Positions 1-5,332 are shown, counted from the stretch's first letter. The stretch is 7,854 nt of DNA from Nitrospirota bacterium (GCA_016195585.1 JACPZJ010000241.1:1-7854), one strand, 5' to 3'. Notes: generated by a model not told the origin, from the letters alone. Made by a program: numbers and translations.

Positions 1-3
1 TAC

Positions 4-34
4 TGGATTCCTGCCAGAAACACGCAGGAATGAC
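4..34. repeat. Inverted repeat at left edge, probably the end of a dispersed palindromic element
   Basis: ATTCCTGC at 7-14 is the exact reverse complement of GCAGGAAT at 24-31, with a 9-nt loop. Flanking bases resemble the widespread palindromic intergenic repeats that begin TGGATTCC and end GGAATGAC. The window edge hides whether it is complete. It ends just before the pgi ribosome-binding site, so it may sit in the pgi leader or end an upstream transcript. There is no T-run after it, so it is not called a terminator. Confidence 0.5.
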
Positions 35-51
35 GAGGAGGGAGATGTGTT

Positions 52-1464
52 TTGAGCATAACCTTTGACTTTACAAATATGATGGCAGATGCAATCGGCG
101 ATACCCACGGGATAAAGAGGTCTGAGATAGATGCGCTGCAGGAGAGGGTGAAGGCCATTGACAGGGAATTAAAGAACAGAAGAAAGGATGGAACCCTCCC
201 CTTCTTTGACCTGCCTTATCAGGATATTAAGGATATAATAAAGGCAGCGGACGAGATAAAAGACGGGTTTGAAAATTTTGTCCTGATAGGAATCGGAGGC
301 TCATCACTTGGGCCAAAGGCGCTTCATGCCGCGCTGAACTCGCCTTTTTACAATCAGCTTACAAAGAAAAAAAGGAAGGGATGCCCGAAGATATATTTTC
401 TTGAGAATATTGATCCTGATGGTTTGACAGCGCTGCTTGATGCTATAGATATAAAAAAAACCATATTTAATGTAATTACAAAGTCAGGCACAACAGCAGA
501 GACAATGGCAAACCTTCTTATTGTAAGGGAAAGGCTGAATGCTGAACTTGGAAAGAGAGAGGCAAGGAGGCATTTAATCGCCACAACAGACCCAAAGAAG
601 GGCACATTGAGGAGGCTTGTTGAGAAGGAGGGGTATAAATCGCTGGAGGTTCCTGAAAAGATTGGCGGCAGATTTTCTGTGCTCACGGCTGTGGGGCTTT
701 TGCCGGCAGCAGTTGCAGGGATAGATATCAAAGGGCTTCTTGAAGGCGCGGCATATATGGACAGCCTTACAAGGTCAGATAATATCTGGGAGAACCCTGC
801 GTATATGAAGGCAGGCCTTGAGTATATTGCAGCAACAGCAAAGGGCAGGAATATTACGGTAATGATGAGTTATGCTGATGCGCTCTCGGTTATTGGCGAG
901 TGGTTCTGCCAGCTCTGGGCTGAGAGCCTTGGGAAGAGGATGACAATAGACGGGAAGGTTGTTAATGCAGGCCAGACGCCTGTAAGGGCGATTGGGACAA
1001 ATGACCAGCACTCGCAGATACAGTTATATATGGAGGGGCCATTTGACAAAACGGTTACATTTATTTGTGTGGAAAAATTCCAGAATGATGTCCTGCTGCC
1101 GCGCATCTCTGAAGATGGCGATGCCCTTTCATATCTCGGCGGGCATACAATTAATGAGCTCATACATGCAGAGGGATTTGCAACAGAGCTTGCCCTGACA
1201 AAGGAGGGAAGGCCGAATTGCAGGATAACACTTTCTGAAATATCGCCATTTACAATAGGCGCTTTGCTATACATGTTTGAGGTGCAGACTGCATTTGCAG
1301 GAGGGCTTTACAATATCGATCCCTTTGACCAGCCGGGTGTGGAGGAAGGGAAGAGGATGACATACGCAATGATGGGAATGCCCGGTTATGAAGAAAAGAA
1401 GAAAGAGATTCAGGAGATGGTGAAAAGGGAGAGGCTCACAATCCCCCCACAGGGCAGAGAATAA
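52..1464 (+). CDS. pgi: Glucose-6-phosphate isomerase
   Basis: Interconverts glucose-6-phosphate and fructose-6-phosphate in the cytoplasm, the second step of glycolysis and its reverse in gluconeogenesis. The 470-aa protein has two SIS-type sugar-phosphate folds. Visible motifs: the IGIGGSSLGP loop at 79-88; phosphate-binding SGTTAET at 145-151; PGI signature 1 around EKIGGRFSVLTA at 202-213; WAESLGK at 289-295, with E291 the likely catalytic base; GTNDQHS at 315-321, with H320 the likely ring-opening histidine; and signature 2 ending DQPGVEEGK, with K434. Length fits the shorter bacterial PGIs (about 450 aa) rather than the E. coli form (549 aa). The start is TTG at 52, supported by AGGAGGG at 36-42 and by family-like sequence directly after it; the ATG at 45 is out of frame. 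serS follows after 42 nt, apparently with its own promoter. Confidence 0.96.
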   Translation: MSITFDFTNMMADAIGDTHGIKRSEIDALQERVKAIDRELKNRRKDGTLPFFDLPYQDIKDIIKAADEIKDGFENFVLIGIGGSSLGPKALHAALNSPFYNQLTKKKRKGCPKIYFLENIDPDGLTALLDAIDIKKTIFNVITKSGTTAETMANLLIVRERLNAELGKREARRHLIATTDPKKGTLRRLVEKEGYKSLEVPEKIGGRFSVLTAVGLLPAAVAGIDIKGLLEGAAYMDSLTRSDNIWENPAYMKAGLEYIAATAKGRNITVMMSYADALSVIGEWFCQLWAESLGKRMTIDGKVVNAGQTPVRAIGTNDQHSQIQLYMEGPFDKTVTFICVEKFQNDVLLPRISEDGDALSYLGGHTINELIHAEGFATELALTKEGRPNCRITLSEISPFTIGALLYMFEVQTAFAGGLYNIDPFDQPGVEEGKRMTYAMMGMPGYEEKKKEIQEMVKRERLTIPPQGRE

Positions 1465-1467
1465 TGA

Positions 1468-1495
1468 TTGACTATGATTATTTAAAAGTGATAAT
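1468..1495 (+). promoter_or_regulatory. Candidate sigma70-type promoter of serS
   Basis: TTGACT at 1468-1473 (5/6 to the -35 consensus) and GATAAT at 1490-1495 (5/6 to the -10) are 16 nt apart. Transcription would begin near 1502, only about 5 nt before the serS ATG. No Shine-Dalgarno sequence lies between pgi and serS, which agrees with a near-leaderless mRNA. Read from sequence only; AT-rich spacers give chance matches. Confidence 0.45.
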
Positions 1496-1506
1496 ATTTA
1501 TATTCA

Positions 1507-2793
1507 ATGCTTGACTTAAAATTTGTAAGGGAAAATAGAGAAAAAGTAGTAAGCGAGATTAAGAAGCGGGGCATTGATTTAGACCTTGAAGACCTTATCC
1601 GCTATGATGATAAAAGAAAGGAACTTTCAAAAAAGGCGGATGAGCTAAAGGCGCTGAGAAACAGGGTCTCTGATGAGATCGGGAAACTCAAGCGCGATAG
1701 TAAGGAGGAGGAAGCAGAAGGCAAGAGAGAGGAGATGAAGGGCATCTCCTATGAGATTAAGGAGCTTGATGAGAGGATCACGCGCTGCGAGGACGCTATC
1801 GCAGAGATACTCCTTCTGATACCAAATCTGCCTGATGCCTCTGTGCCTGTCGGTCCTGATGAAACAGGGAATGTAGAGGTTAAAAAATGGGGTGAGCCGC
1901 CTAAATTCTCCTTTGAGCCAAAGGCGCACTGGGATATCGGCGAGGCGCTTGATATAATAGATTTTGAGAGGGCAGGAAAGATAACTGGCGCGAGATTTGC
2001 GCTGTATAAGGGCGCAGGCGCGCTCCTTGAGCGCTCTTTGATAAGTTTTATGCTCAATCTCCATACAAAGGAGCACGGCTATACAGAGGTGCTGCCTCCC
2101 TTTATGGTAAACAGGGCAAGCATGACAGGCACAGGACAGCTTCCAAAGTTTGAGAAGGAGCTGTTTAAGGTTGAATGGGATGACTACTTTCTTATACCAA
2201 CAGCAGAGGTGCCTGTAACAAATATACACCGTGACGAGATGCTGGATGGGGATAAGCTTCCCATATATTATACTGCGTATACACCATGCTTCAGACGTGA
2301 GGCAGGCTCTTATGGAAAGGACACAAGAGGCCTTATAAGGCAGCATCAATTTAATAAGGTTGAGCTGGTTAAGTTTGTAAGGCCTGAGGACTCATATAAT
2401 GAGCTTGAATCGCTCCTGCTAAATGCAGAGGAGGTATTAAAGAGGTTGAAACTTCCCTACAGGGTGGTTGTCCTTTGCACAGGCGATATGGGCTTTGCTG
2501 CGGCAAAGACATATGATATAGAGGTGTGGCTGCCGGGGCAGAATAAATACAGGGAGATATCCTCATGCAGTAATTTTGCAGACTTTCAGGCAAGAAGGGC
2601 TAATATAAGATTCAGGCGGGAGCCAAAGGCAAAGCCTGAATATGTGCATACATTAAACGGCTCAGGACTTGCAGTTGGAAGGACACTCGTTGCCATATTG
2701 GAGAATTATCAGCAGGAGGACGGCACAGTGATAGTCCCCGAAGCCCTGCGGCATTATATGGGAGGGATGGAACGAATAGTTAGGGATGTATAA
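1507..2793 (+). CDS. serS: Seryl-tRNA synthetase
   Basis: Class II aminoacyl-tRNA synthetase that activates serine with ATP and charges tRNA-Ser (and tRNA-Sec where present). The 428-aa length is typical. The N-terminal 1-105 region contains the long charged antiparallel coiled coil (about 30-100) that grips the long variable arm of tRNA-Ser. The catalytic core shows motif 1 (EVLPPFMVNRASMTGTGQLP, 194-213), the serine-binding TAEVP loop (232-236), motif 2 (FRREAGSYGKDTRGL, 262-276) and motif 3 (GSGLAVGRTLVAILENYQ, 385-402), followed by VPEALRHYMGG. The start is certain because MLDLKFVREN is the canonical SerRS opening, yet no ribosome-binding site precedes it. It is the first gene of a stretch carrying four tRNA-Ser genes, its substrates. 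Confidence 0.97.
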   Translation: MLDLKFVRENREKVVSEIKKRGIDLDLEDLIRYDDKRKELSKKADELKALRNRVSDEIGKLKRDSKEEEAEGKREEMKGISYEIKELDERITRCEDAIAEILLLIPNLPDASVPVGPDETGNVEVKKWGEPPKFSFEPKAHWDIGEALDIIDFERAGKITGARFALYKGAGALLERSLISFMLNLHTKEHGYTEVLPPFMVNRASMTGTGQLPKFEKELFKVEWDDYFLIPTAEVPVTNIHRDEMLDGDKLPIYYTAYTPCFRREAGSYGKDTRGLIRQHQFNKVELVKFVRPEDSYNELESLLLNAEEVLKRLKLPYRVVVLCTGDMGFAAAKTYDIEVWLPGQNKYREISSCSNFADFQARRANIRFRREPKAKPEYVHTLNGSGLAVGRTLVAILENYQQEDGTVIVPEALRHYMGGMERIVRDV

Positions 2794-2796
2794 TTG

Positions 2797-2890
2797 CAAA
2801 TTGAAAATTGTAAAATGAAAATTGTAAAATGAAAGAAAATTTGCATTTAAAAATTTTCAATTTAGATTTTACAATGGAGCGTAGCGACAC
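2797..2890 (+). repeat. AT-rich repeat leader of tRNA-Ser(UGA), family 2
   Basis: The spacer between serS and the first tRNA contains a perfect 14-nt tandem duplication (2802-2815 and 2816-2829, unit TGAAAATTGTAAAA). It also has inverted copies: 2798-2809 complements 2852-2863 over 12 bp, and 2821-2830 complements 2866-2875 over 10 bp. The last 25 nt (2866-2890) match the leader of tRNA-Arg at 4558-4582 with 3 differences and end in GGAGC-NN-AGCGACA directly before the tRNA. No clear terminator with a T-run is seen after serS. Confidence 0.6.
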
Positions 2891-2975
2891 GGAGGGTTAG
2901 CCTAACTGGTAAGGCACTGGTCTTGAAAACCAGCGGGCTTTGCCCTTGGGGGTTCGAGTCCCTCACCCTCCGCCA
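2891..2975 (+). tRNA. tRNA-Ser(UGA)
   Basis: An 85-nt serine tRNA. GGAGGGT (2891-2897) pairs with ACCCTCC (2965-2971), followed by discriminator G and encoded CCA. The anticodon stem CTGGT/ACCAG frames the loop CTTGAAA with anticodon TGA at 2924-2926, which reads UCA and, by wobble, other UCN codons. The class II variable arm (GGGC-TTT-GCCC) marks it as serine. The T-loop is TTCGAGT. The D-arm (TA at positions 8-9, loop TAACTGGTAA) differs from those of the three other serine tRNAs here. Lies 97 nt behind serS. Confidence 0.97.
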
Positions 2976-2976
2976 A

Positions 2977-2997
2977 GAAATTTGCAAAGCAAATTTC
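2977..2997 (+). repeat. Post-tRNA hairpin 1 (9-bp stem, AAA triloop)
   Basis: GAAATTTGC (2977-2985) pairs perfectly with GCAAATTTC (2989-2997). It begins 1 nt after the CCA of tRNA-Ser(UGA) and is followed by ACTTATAAC. There is no T-run, so it is a poor intrinsic terminator; a role in 3'-end maturation or a repeat-element end is as likely. Confidence 0.7.
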
Positions 2998-3118
2998 ACT
3001 TATAACTGTTAACCTATAACTATTAATAGGTATGAATTATAAGTTATAAATAGTTACAAAGCAATTCAGTGCGGAGCAATTTTTCACTTATAACTATTAA
3101 CTTATAACCTTTAACTAA
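2998..3118. repeat. AT-rich repeat stretch with an apparent arm-to-arm junction and no RNA gene
   Basis: After ACTTATAACTGTTAAC come a left-arm-like AT box (3031-3056), a short CAAAGCAATT, then a right-arm-like segment (GCGGAGCAATTTTT, 3070-3083) and ACTTATAACTATTAAC. The segment 3070-3083 repeats the 3' half of the hairpin behind tRNA-Ser(GCU), including its GGA loop. Left and right arms therefore meet with almost nothing between them. No coding potential is seen. Confidence 0.5.
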
Positions 3119-3138
3119 ATGACCAGTAACAGCTTTGT

Positions 3139-3403
3139 ATGGGATTTAGGTTTAAAAATTTTAAGGTTTATCAGGATGCGAAGGATTTTTGTAAATTTTG
3201 TAGAGGGTTCTGCTGATAATTCAGATATAGAGTTTGCGAGGTTTTTAGGAATATCAATAAGGTCTGTTTATGAAGCAGTTGCTGGTTTTGATTTGGCATT
3301 ACACTATAAAATGATAGACGATAAATTAAATATAGAAATAGAAGATAAAGCGGAAGAATTGATTAAACAGTTAAGCGGTTTTCGTTCATCATTAAAAAGT
3401 TAA
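3139..3403 (+). pseudogene. Broken four-helix-bundle protein (23S rRNA intervening-sequence-protein family)
   Basis: Two reading frames carry pieces of one small protein. From ATG 3139 the frame reads MGFRFKNFKVYQDAKDFCK, a typical family N-terminus, then hits TGA at 3214-3216. A second frame, open from 3119 to 3403, has an unrelated-looking start but from about 3191 reads NFVEGSADNSDIEFARFLGI, then ISIRSVYEAVAGFDLAL and ends EELIKQLSGFRSSLKS, the family's C-terminal helices. Intact members are about 115-125 aa; roughly 30-35 residues between the two pieces (end of helix 1 and start of helix 2, with the usual QLRRA segment) are missing. The repeated TTTTGTA at the junction (about 3187-3201) suggests a small slippage deletion. 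Family members occur inside 23S rRNA genes and as stand-alone ORFs of unknown function. No good ribosome-binding site precedes either start. An assembly error could explain a frameshift but not the missing middle. Confidence 0.7.
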
Positions 3404-3413
3404 GAGTGCTTTA

Positions 3414-3460
3414 GTGTTATGAGTTAATAGTTATAGGTTAGAAGTGGTTGCGAAGCAACC
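3414..3460 (+). repeat. Left-arm repeat before tRNA-Ser(GCU): AT box plus GGTTGC/GCAACC hairpin
   Basis: GGTTGC (3446-3451), loop GAA, GCAACC (3455-3460), ending 3 nt before the tRNA. The upstream AT box (GTTATGAGTTAATAGTTATA) matches those before tRNA-Ser(GGA) and the SRP RNA and is, in reverse complement, like the boxes that follow the tRNAs. Confidence 0.7.
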
Positions 3461-3463
3461 TAT

Positions 3464-3556
3464 GGAGAGGTGGCCGAGCTGGCTGAAGGCAGCAGCCTGC
3501 TAAGCGGCTGTGGGGGTAAAACTCCACCCAGGGTTCGAATCCCTGCCTCTCCGCCA
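3464..3556 (+). tRNA. tRNA-Ser(GCU), with an unusual anticodon stem
   Basis: A 93-nt serine tRNA. GGAGAGG (3464-3470) pairs with CCTCTCC (3546-3552), then G and encoded CCA. T-arm CAGGG/CCCTG with loop TTCGAAT; long variable arm (about 3510-3527). The anticodon GCT at 3499-3501 lies in loop CTGCTAA and reads AGU/AGC. The canonical 5-bp anticodon stem is GCAGC (3492-3496) over GCGGC (3504-3508), with an A-G mismatch in the middle pair (A3494, G3506). A shifted stem CAGCC/GGCTG would pair perfectly but leave an 8-nt loop. The rest looks intact, so it is called functional. Confidence 0.93.
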
Positions 3557-3557
3557 A

Positions 3558-3578
3558 AAAAATTGCGGAGCAATTTTT
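3558..3578 (+). repeat. Post-tRNA hairpin 2 (9-bp stem, GGA triloop, T5), possible weak terminator
   Basis: AAAAATTGC (3558-3566) pairs with GCAATTTTT (3570-3578), 1 nt after the tRNA CCA and directly before ACTTATAAC. It ends in five Ts, but only two G-C pairs sit in the stem, so termination would be weak. Confidence 0.65.
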
Positions 3579-3639
3579 ACTTATAACTATCAACTTGTAA
3601 CAAATAACAGTTAAGAGTTAAAAGTTGATAGTTATGAGT
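3579..3639. repeat. 18-bp inverted repeat with a 25-nt spacer
   Basis: 3579-3596 is complementary to 3622-3639 over 18 positions with one G-T wobble; the inner 14 bp (3583-3596 and 3622-3635) are perfect. It joins the right-arm AT box of tRNA-Ser(GCU) to the next left-arm AT box, showing that the two arm types are the same sequence in opposite orientation. Confidence 0.7.
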
Positions 3640-3690
3640 TAACGGTATTTGCGAAGAAAAAATTACGGAGTATTTTTTTTCAATTATAAC
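3622..3690. repeat. Empty arm-to-arm junction between two serine tRNA genes
   Basis: A left AT box (3622-3641) and a decayed TTTGCGAAG (3648-3656) are followed at once by a decayed right-arm hairpin: AAAAAATTAC (3657-3666), loop GGA, GTA plus eight Ts (3670-3680), then an ATTATAAC box. This is the order seen around tRNA genes, with nothing between the arms. It may mark a lost RNA gene or repeats joined by recombination. Confidence 0.45.
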
Positions 3691-3763
3691 TAATAACTTT
3701 TAATAAAAGTCACTAAGGTTATGGGTTAATAGTTATGAGTTATAAGTGGTTGCGAAGCAACCC
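3684..3763 (+). repeat. 80-bp direct repeat, copy A (before tRNA-Ser(GGA))
   Basis: Matches 5357-5436 base for base without gaps, with 6 differences in 80. It contains a right-arm AT box, AAAAGTC-A-CTAAGG, a left-arm AT box and the hairpin GGTTGC (3748-3753), GAA, GCAACC (3757-3762). The hairpin ends 3 nt before the tRNA, the same distance as at tRNA-Ser(GCU). Confidence 0.85.
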
Positions 3764-3765
3764 AT

Positions 3766-3858
3766 GGAGAGATGTCCGAGTGGTTGAAGGAGCACGACTG
3801 GAAATCGTGTAGGGGGTCAAAAGCTCCCTCGAGGGTTCGAATCCCTCTCTCTCCGCCA
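3766..3858 (+). tRNA. tRNA-Ser(GGA)
   Basis: A 93-nt serine tRNA. GGAGAGA (3766-3772) pairs with TCTCTCC (3848-3854), then G and encoded CCA. Anticodon stem CACGA/TCGTG is perfect; loop CTGGAAA carries anticodon GGA (3800-3802), reading UCC and UCU. Variable arm AGGGGG...CTCCCT and T-arm GAGGG/CCCTC with TTCGAAT are regular. Confidence 0.97.
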
Positions 3859-3859
3859 A

Positions 3860-3882
3860 AAAATTTGCCTTTGGCAAATTTT
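3860..3882 (+). repeat. Post-tRNA hairpin 3 (10-bp stem, TTT triloop)
   Basis: AAAATTTGCC (3860-3869) pairs perfectly with GGCAAATTTT (3873-3882), 1 nt after the CCA and directly before ACTTATAAC. The extra C-G pair next to the loop, compared with hairpins 1, 2 and 5, is matched on both sides. It could end tRNA transcription weakly; the lipoprotein gene starts 68 nt later. Confidence 0.7.
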
Positions 3883-3950
3883 ACTTATAACTAATAAGTT
3901 TTAACAAATAGAAACTATAAAGCTATAAAATAATAATGGAGGAAGATAGT

Positions 3951-4523
3951 ATGATGAAAAGATTAGCAATATATATGTCAATTCTTATAATTGCCTTTAC
4001 AGTTGCAGCCTGTGGCAAGAAAGAGGAAAAGAAGGCTGAGACCAAAGCACAGATTCCTGCACAGCAGGGACAGGAGGGCGCATATACAGGTCCCGGGGTG
4101 CCAGGACCGGGGATGACGCAGGGTTCTGCGACAGATCCTCATGGAACAGGTTCCGCGGGCAAAGAGGCGGTTGTATCAGTCCCTGACTTTGTAAAGGGTA
4201 AGTGGCGCGGTGTGGTTTTAACCATTGAGGATAAGAAGAATAATAAAAAGAAGGATTATGAGGTTAAACTGAATAGTGAATTTACTATCCCTGACTCAAA
4301 TATTGTTATAAAGACAGGCGAGTTTTTTCCGTCATTTACGATGGATGATAAGGCATACACCTCAAGGTCTAATAATCCTGAAAATCCCGGGATAAATCTC
4401 ACTGTTATGGAGAATGGAAAGGAGATATTCAAGGGATGGGTCTTTTCCAAATTCCCTACGATGCACCCGTTTATGCACAATAGATTTGGGATTACACTGA
4501 AGGAAGGGGTTAAGGCATCATAA
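3951..4523 (+). CDS. Predicted lipoprotein with a DUF2155-like domain
   Basis: Function unknown. The 190-aa protein begins MMKRLAIYMSILIIAF and reaches a lipobox TVAAC with C21 as the lipidated residue; G22 at +2 would predict an outer-membrane destination in a Gram-negative cell. A charged stretch (22-33) and a Gly/Pro/Gln-rich linker (about 34-72) follow. The C-terminal domain (about 80-187) has the pattern of DUF2155: VVLTIEDKKNNKK, the TGEFFPSF segment, then FKGWVFSKFPTMHPFMH near 160-176. Domain assignment is from memory of the family, so it is tentative. The start is ATG 3951 (or the adjacent 3954) because GGAGGA at 3938-3943 is correctly spaced; the in-frame ATG at 3936 overlaps that site and would add only five residues. 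It sits between two tRNA genes with no obvious functional tie to them. Confidence 0.8.
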   Translation: MMKRLAIYMSILIIAFTVAACGKKEEKKAETKAQIPAQQGQEGAYTGPGVPGPGMTQGSATDPHGTGSAGKEAVVSVPDFVKGKWRGVVLTIEDKKNNKKKDYEVKLNSEFTIPDSNIVIKTGEFFPSFTMDDKAYTSRSNNPENPGINLTVMENGKEIFKGWVFSKFPTMHPFMHNRFGITLKEGVKAS

Positions 4524-4530
4524 ACCACAT

Positions 4531-4582
4531 CCATGCATTTTAAAATTTACAATTTTCATTTTACAATGGAGCAAAGCGACAT
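4531..4582 (+). repeat. AT-rich repeat leader of tRNA-Arg(ACG), family 2
   Basis: The spacer after the lipoprotein is AT-rich with alternating TTTACAATTTTCATTTTACA. Positions 4558-4582 match 2866-2890, the leader of tRNA-Ser(UGA), with 3 differences in 25, ending GGAGC-AA-AGCGACAT. It differs from the AT boxes before the other RNA genes, so two leader families exist here. Confidence 0.65.
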
Positions 4583-4659
4583 GCGCCCATAGCTCAACTG
4601 GATAGAGCAACAGACTACGAATCTGTAGGCTGGGGGTTCGACTCCCTCTGGGCGCACCA
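4583..4659 (+). tRNA. tRNA-Arg(ACG)
   Basis: A 77-nt tRNA. GCGCCCA (4583-4589) pairs with TGGGCGC (4649-4655), then A and encoded CCA. D-arm GCTC/GAGC, anticodon stem ACAGA/TCTGT, loop CTACGAA with anticodon ACG (4617-4619); T-loop TTCGACT. A34 of this tRNA is the standard bacterial target of TadA, giving ICG, which reads CGU, CGC and CGA. The tadA gene begins 64 nt downstream. Confidence 0.97.
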
Positions 4660-4660
4660 G

Positions 4661-4681
4661 GAATTTGCCGATGGCAAATTC
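4661..4681 (+). repeat. Post-tRNA hairpin 4 (9-bp stem, GAT triloop)
   Basis: GAATTTGCC (4661-4669) pairs perfectly with GGCAAATTC (4673-4681), 1 nt after the CCA, followed by ACTTATAAC. It has no T-run, so read-through into tadA is plausible. Confidence 0.7.
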
Positions 4682-4723
4682 ACTTATAACATATAACCTG
4701 TAACCTGTAACTAAGACAACCTT

Positions 4724-5182
4724 ATGGTTGAAGATGATATAAGGTTTATGCGCCTTGCCTTAAAGGAGGCGGAAAAGGCAGCAGAAGAAGGCGAGACTCC
4801 TATTGGCGCAGTGGCTGTATTAAATGGCAAGGTCATTGCCAAAGCGAGAAACAAAAGAGAAATATGGCACGACCCTACAGCCCATGCAGAGATTATAGCC
4901 CTAAAAAAGGCTGCAAAGAAATTAAAGAGATGGCGTCTTACAGGGGTGACATTGTATGTAACCCTTGAGCCCTGCGCAATGTGCGCAGGAGCAATGGTGC
5001 TTGCGAGGATAAAGAGGCTGGTCTATGCCTGTGCAGACCCAAAGGCCGGCGCCTGCGGCACACTTTATAATATCCCGCAGGATATAAGATTGAACCATCA
5101 AGTGGAAGTTACATCGGGCGTGTTGGAAAAGGAATGCAGGACACTGCTGAAAGGGTTTTTTAAAGAATTAAGAAATAAGTAG
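4724..5182 (+). CDS. tadA: tRNA-specific adenosine-34 deaminase
   Basis: Zinc deaminase that converts A34 of tRNA-Arg(ACG) to inosine, allowing one tRNA to read three arginine codons. The 152-aa protein is of family length. The cytidine-deaminase-like motifs are intact: HAE at 54-56 (H54 zinc ligand, E56 proton shuttle) and PCAMC at 83-87 (C84, C87 zinc ligands). N43 in ARNKRE, DPKAGACGTL (105-114) and a basic FFKELR tail are also family-typical. Start 4724 is the first ATG after the in-frame stop TAA at 4712-4714 and gives the usual FMRLALKEAEKA opening. No Shine-Dalgarno sequence precedes it; ATG 4748 has AAGG only 3 nt away and is a weaker alternative. Its substrate tRNA gene lies directly upstream, and the two may share a transcript. 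Confidence 0.95.
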   Translation: MVEDDIRFMRLALKEAEKAAEEGETPIGAVAVLNGKVIAKARNKREIWHDPTAHAEIIALKKAAKKLKRWRLTGVTLYVTLEPCAMCAGAMVLARIKRLVYACADPKAGACGTLYNIPQDIRLNHQVEVTSGVLEKECRTLLKGFFKELRNK

Positions 5183-5201
5183 ATTTTTATTGTAGTTATA
5201 A

Positions 5202-5237
5202 GTTAAAAGTTATAAGTTATAAGTATTCGCAAAGCGA
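5202..5237 (+). repeat. Left-arm repeat before tRNA-Ser(CGA)
   Basis: The AT box 5202-5224 is the reverse complement of 5355-5377, behind the tRNA, with 1 mismatch in 23. It is followed by a reduced hairpin TCGC (5227-5230), AAA, GCGA (5234-5237), 5 nt before the tRNA. Confidence 0.75.
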
Positions 5238-5242
5238 CTTTC

Positions 5243-5332
5243 GGAGAGATGGCCGAGCTGGCTGAAGGCGCCTGACTCGAAATCAGGTATGGCGATGAGC
5301 CATCGGGGGTTCAAATCCCTCTCTCTCCGCCA
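5243..5332 (+). tRNA. tRNA-Ser(CGA)
   Basis: A 90-nt serine tRNA. GGAGAGA (5243-5249) pairs with TCTCTCC (5322-5328), then G and encoded CCA. Anticodon stem CCTGA/TCAGG is perfect; loop CTCGAAA carries anticodon CGA (5278-5280), reading UCG. Variable arm ATGGCG...GCCAT is regular; T-loop TTCAAAT. Its D-arm matches that of tRNA-Ser(GCU), suggesting duplication from a common copy. Confidence 0.97.

Noticed and set aside
1465..1506. T-box leader before serS
   Set aside because: The gap is only 42 nt, far too short for a T-box riboswitch, and has no T-box sequence.
1645..2349. Long reverse-strand ORF (234 codons) inside serS
   Set aside because: It is opposite to a fully recognisable SerRS, is rich in Cys, Leu and Arg typical of antisense shadows, and has no supporting motif.
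3936..3950. Upstream ATG for the lipoprotein (five extra residues)
   Set aside because: It overlaps the GGAGGA site at 3938-3943 that serves ATG 3951, and would put acidic residues before the signal peptide.
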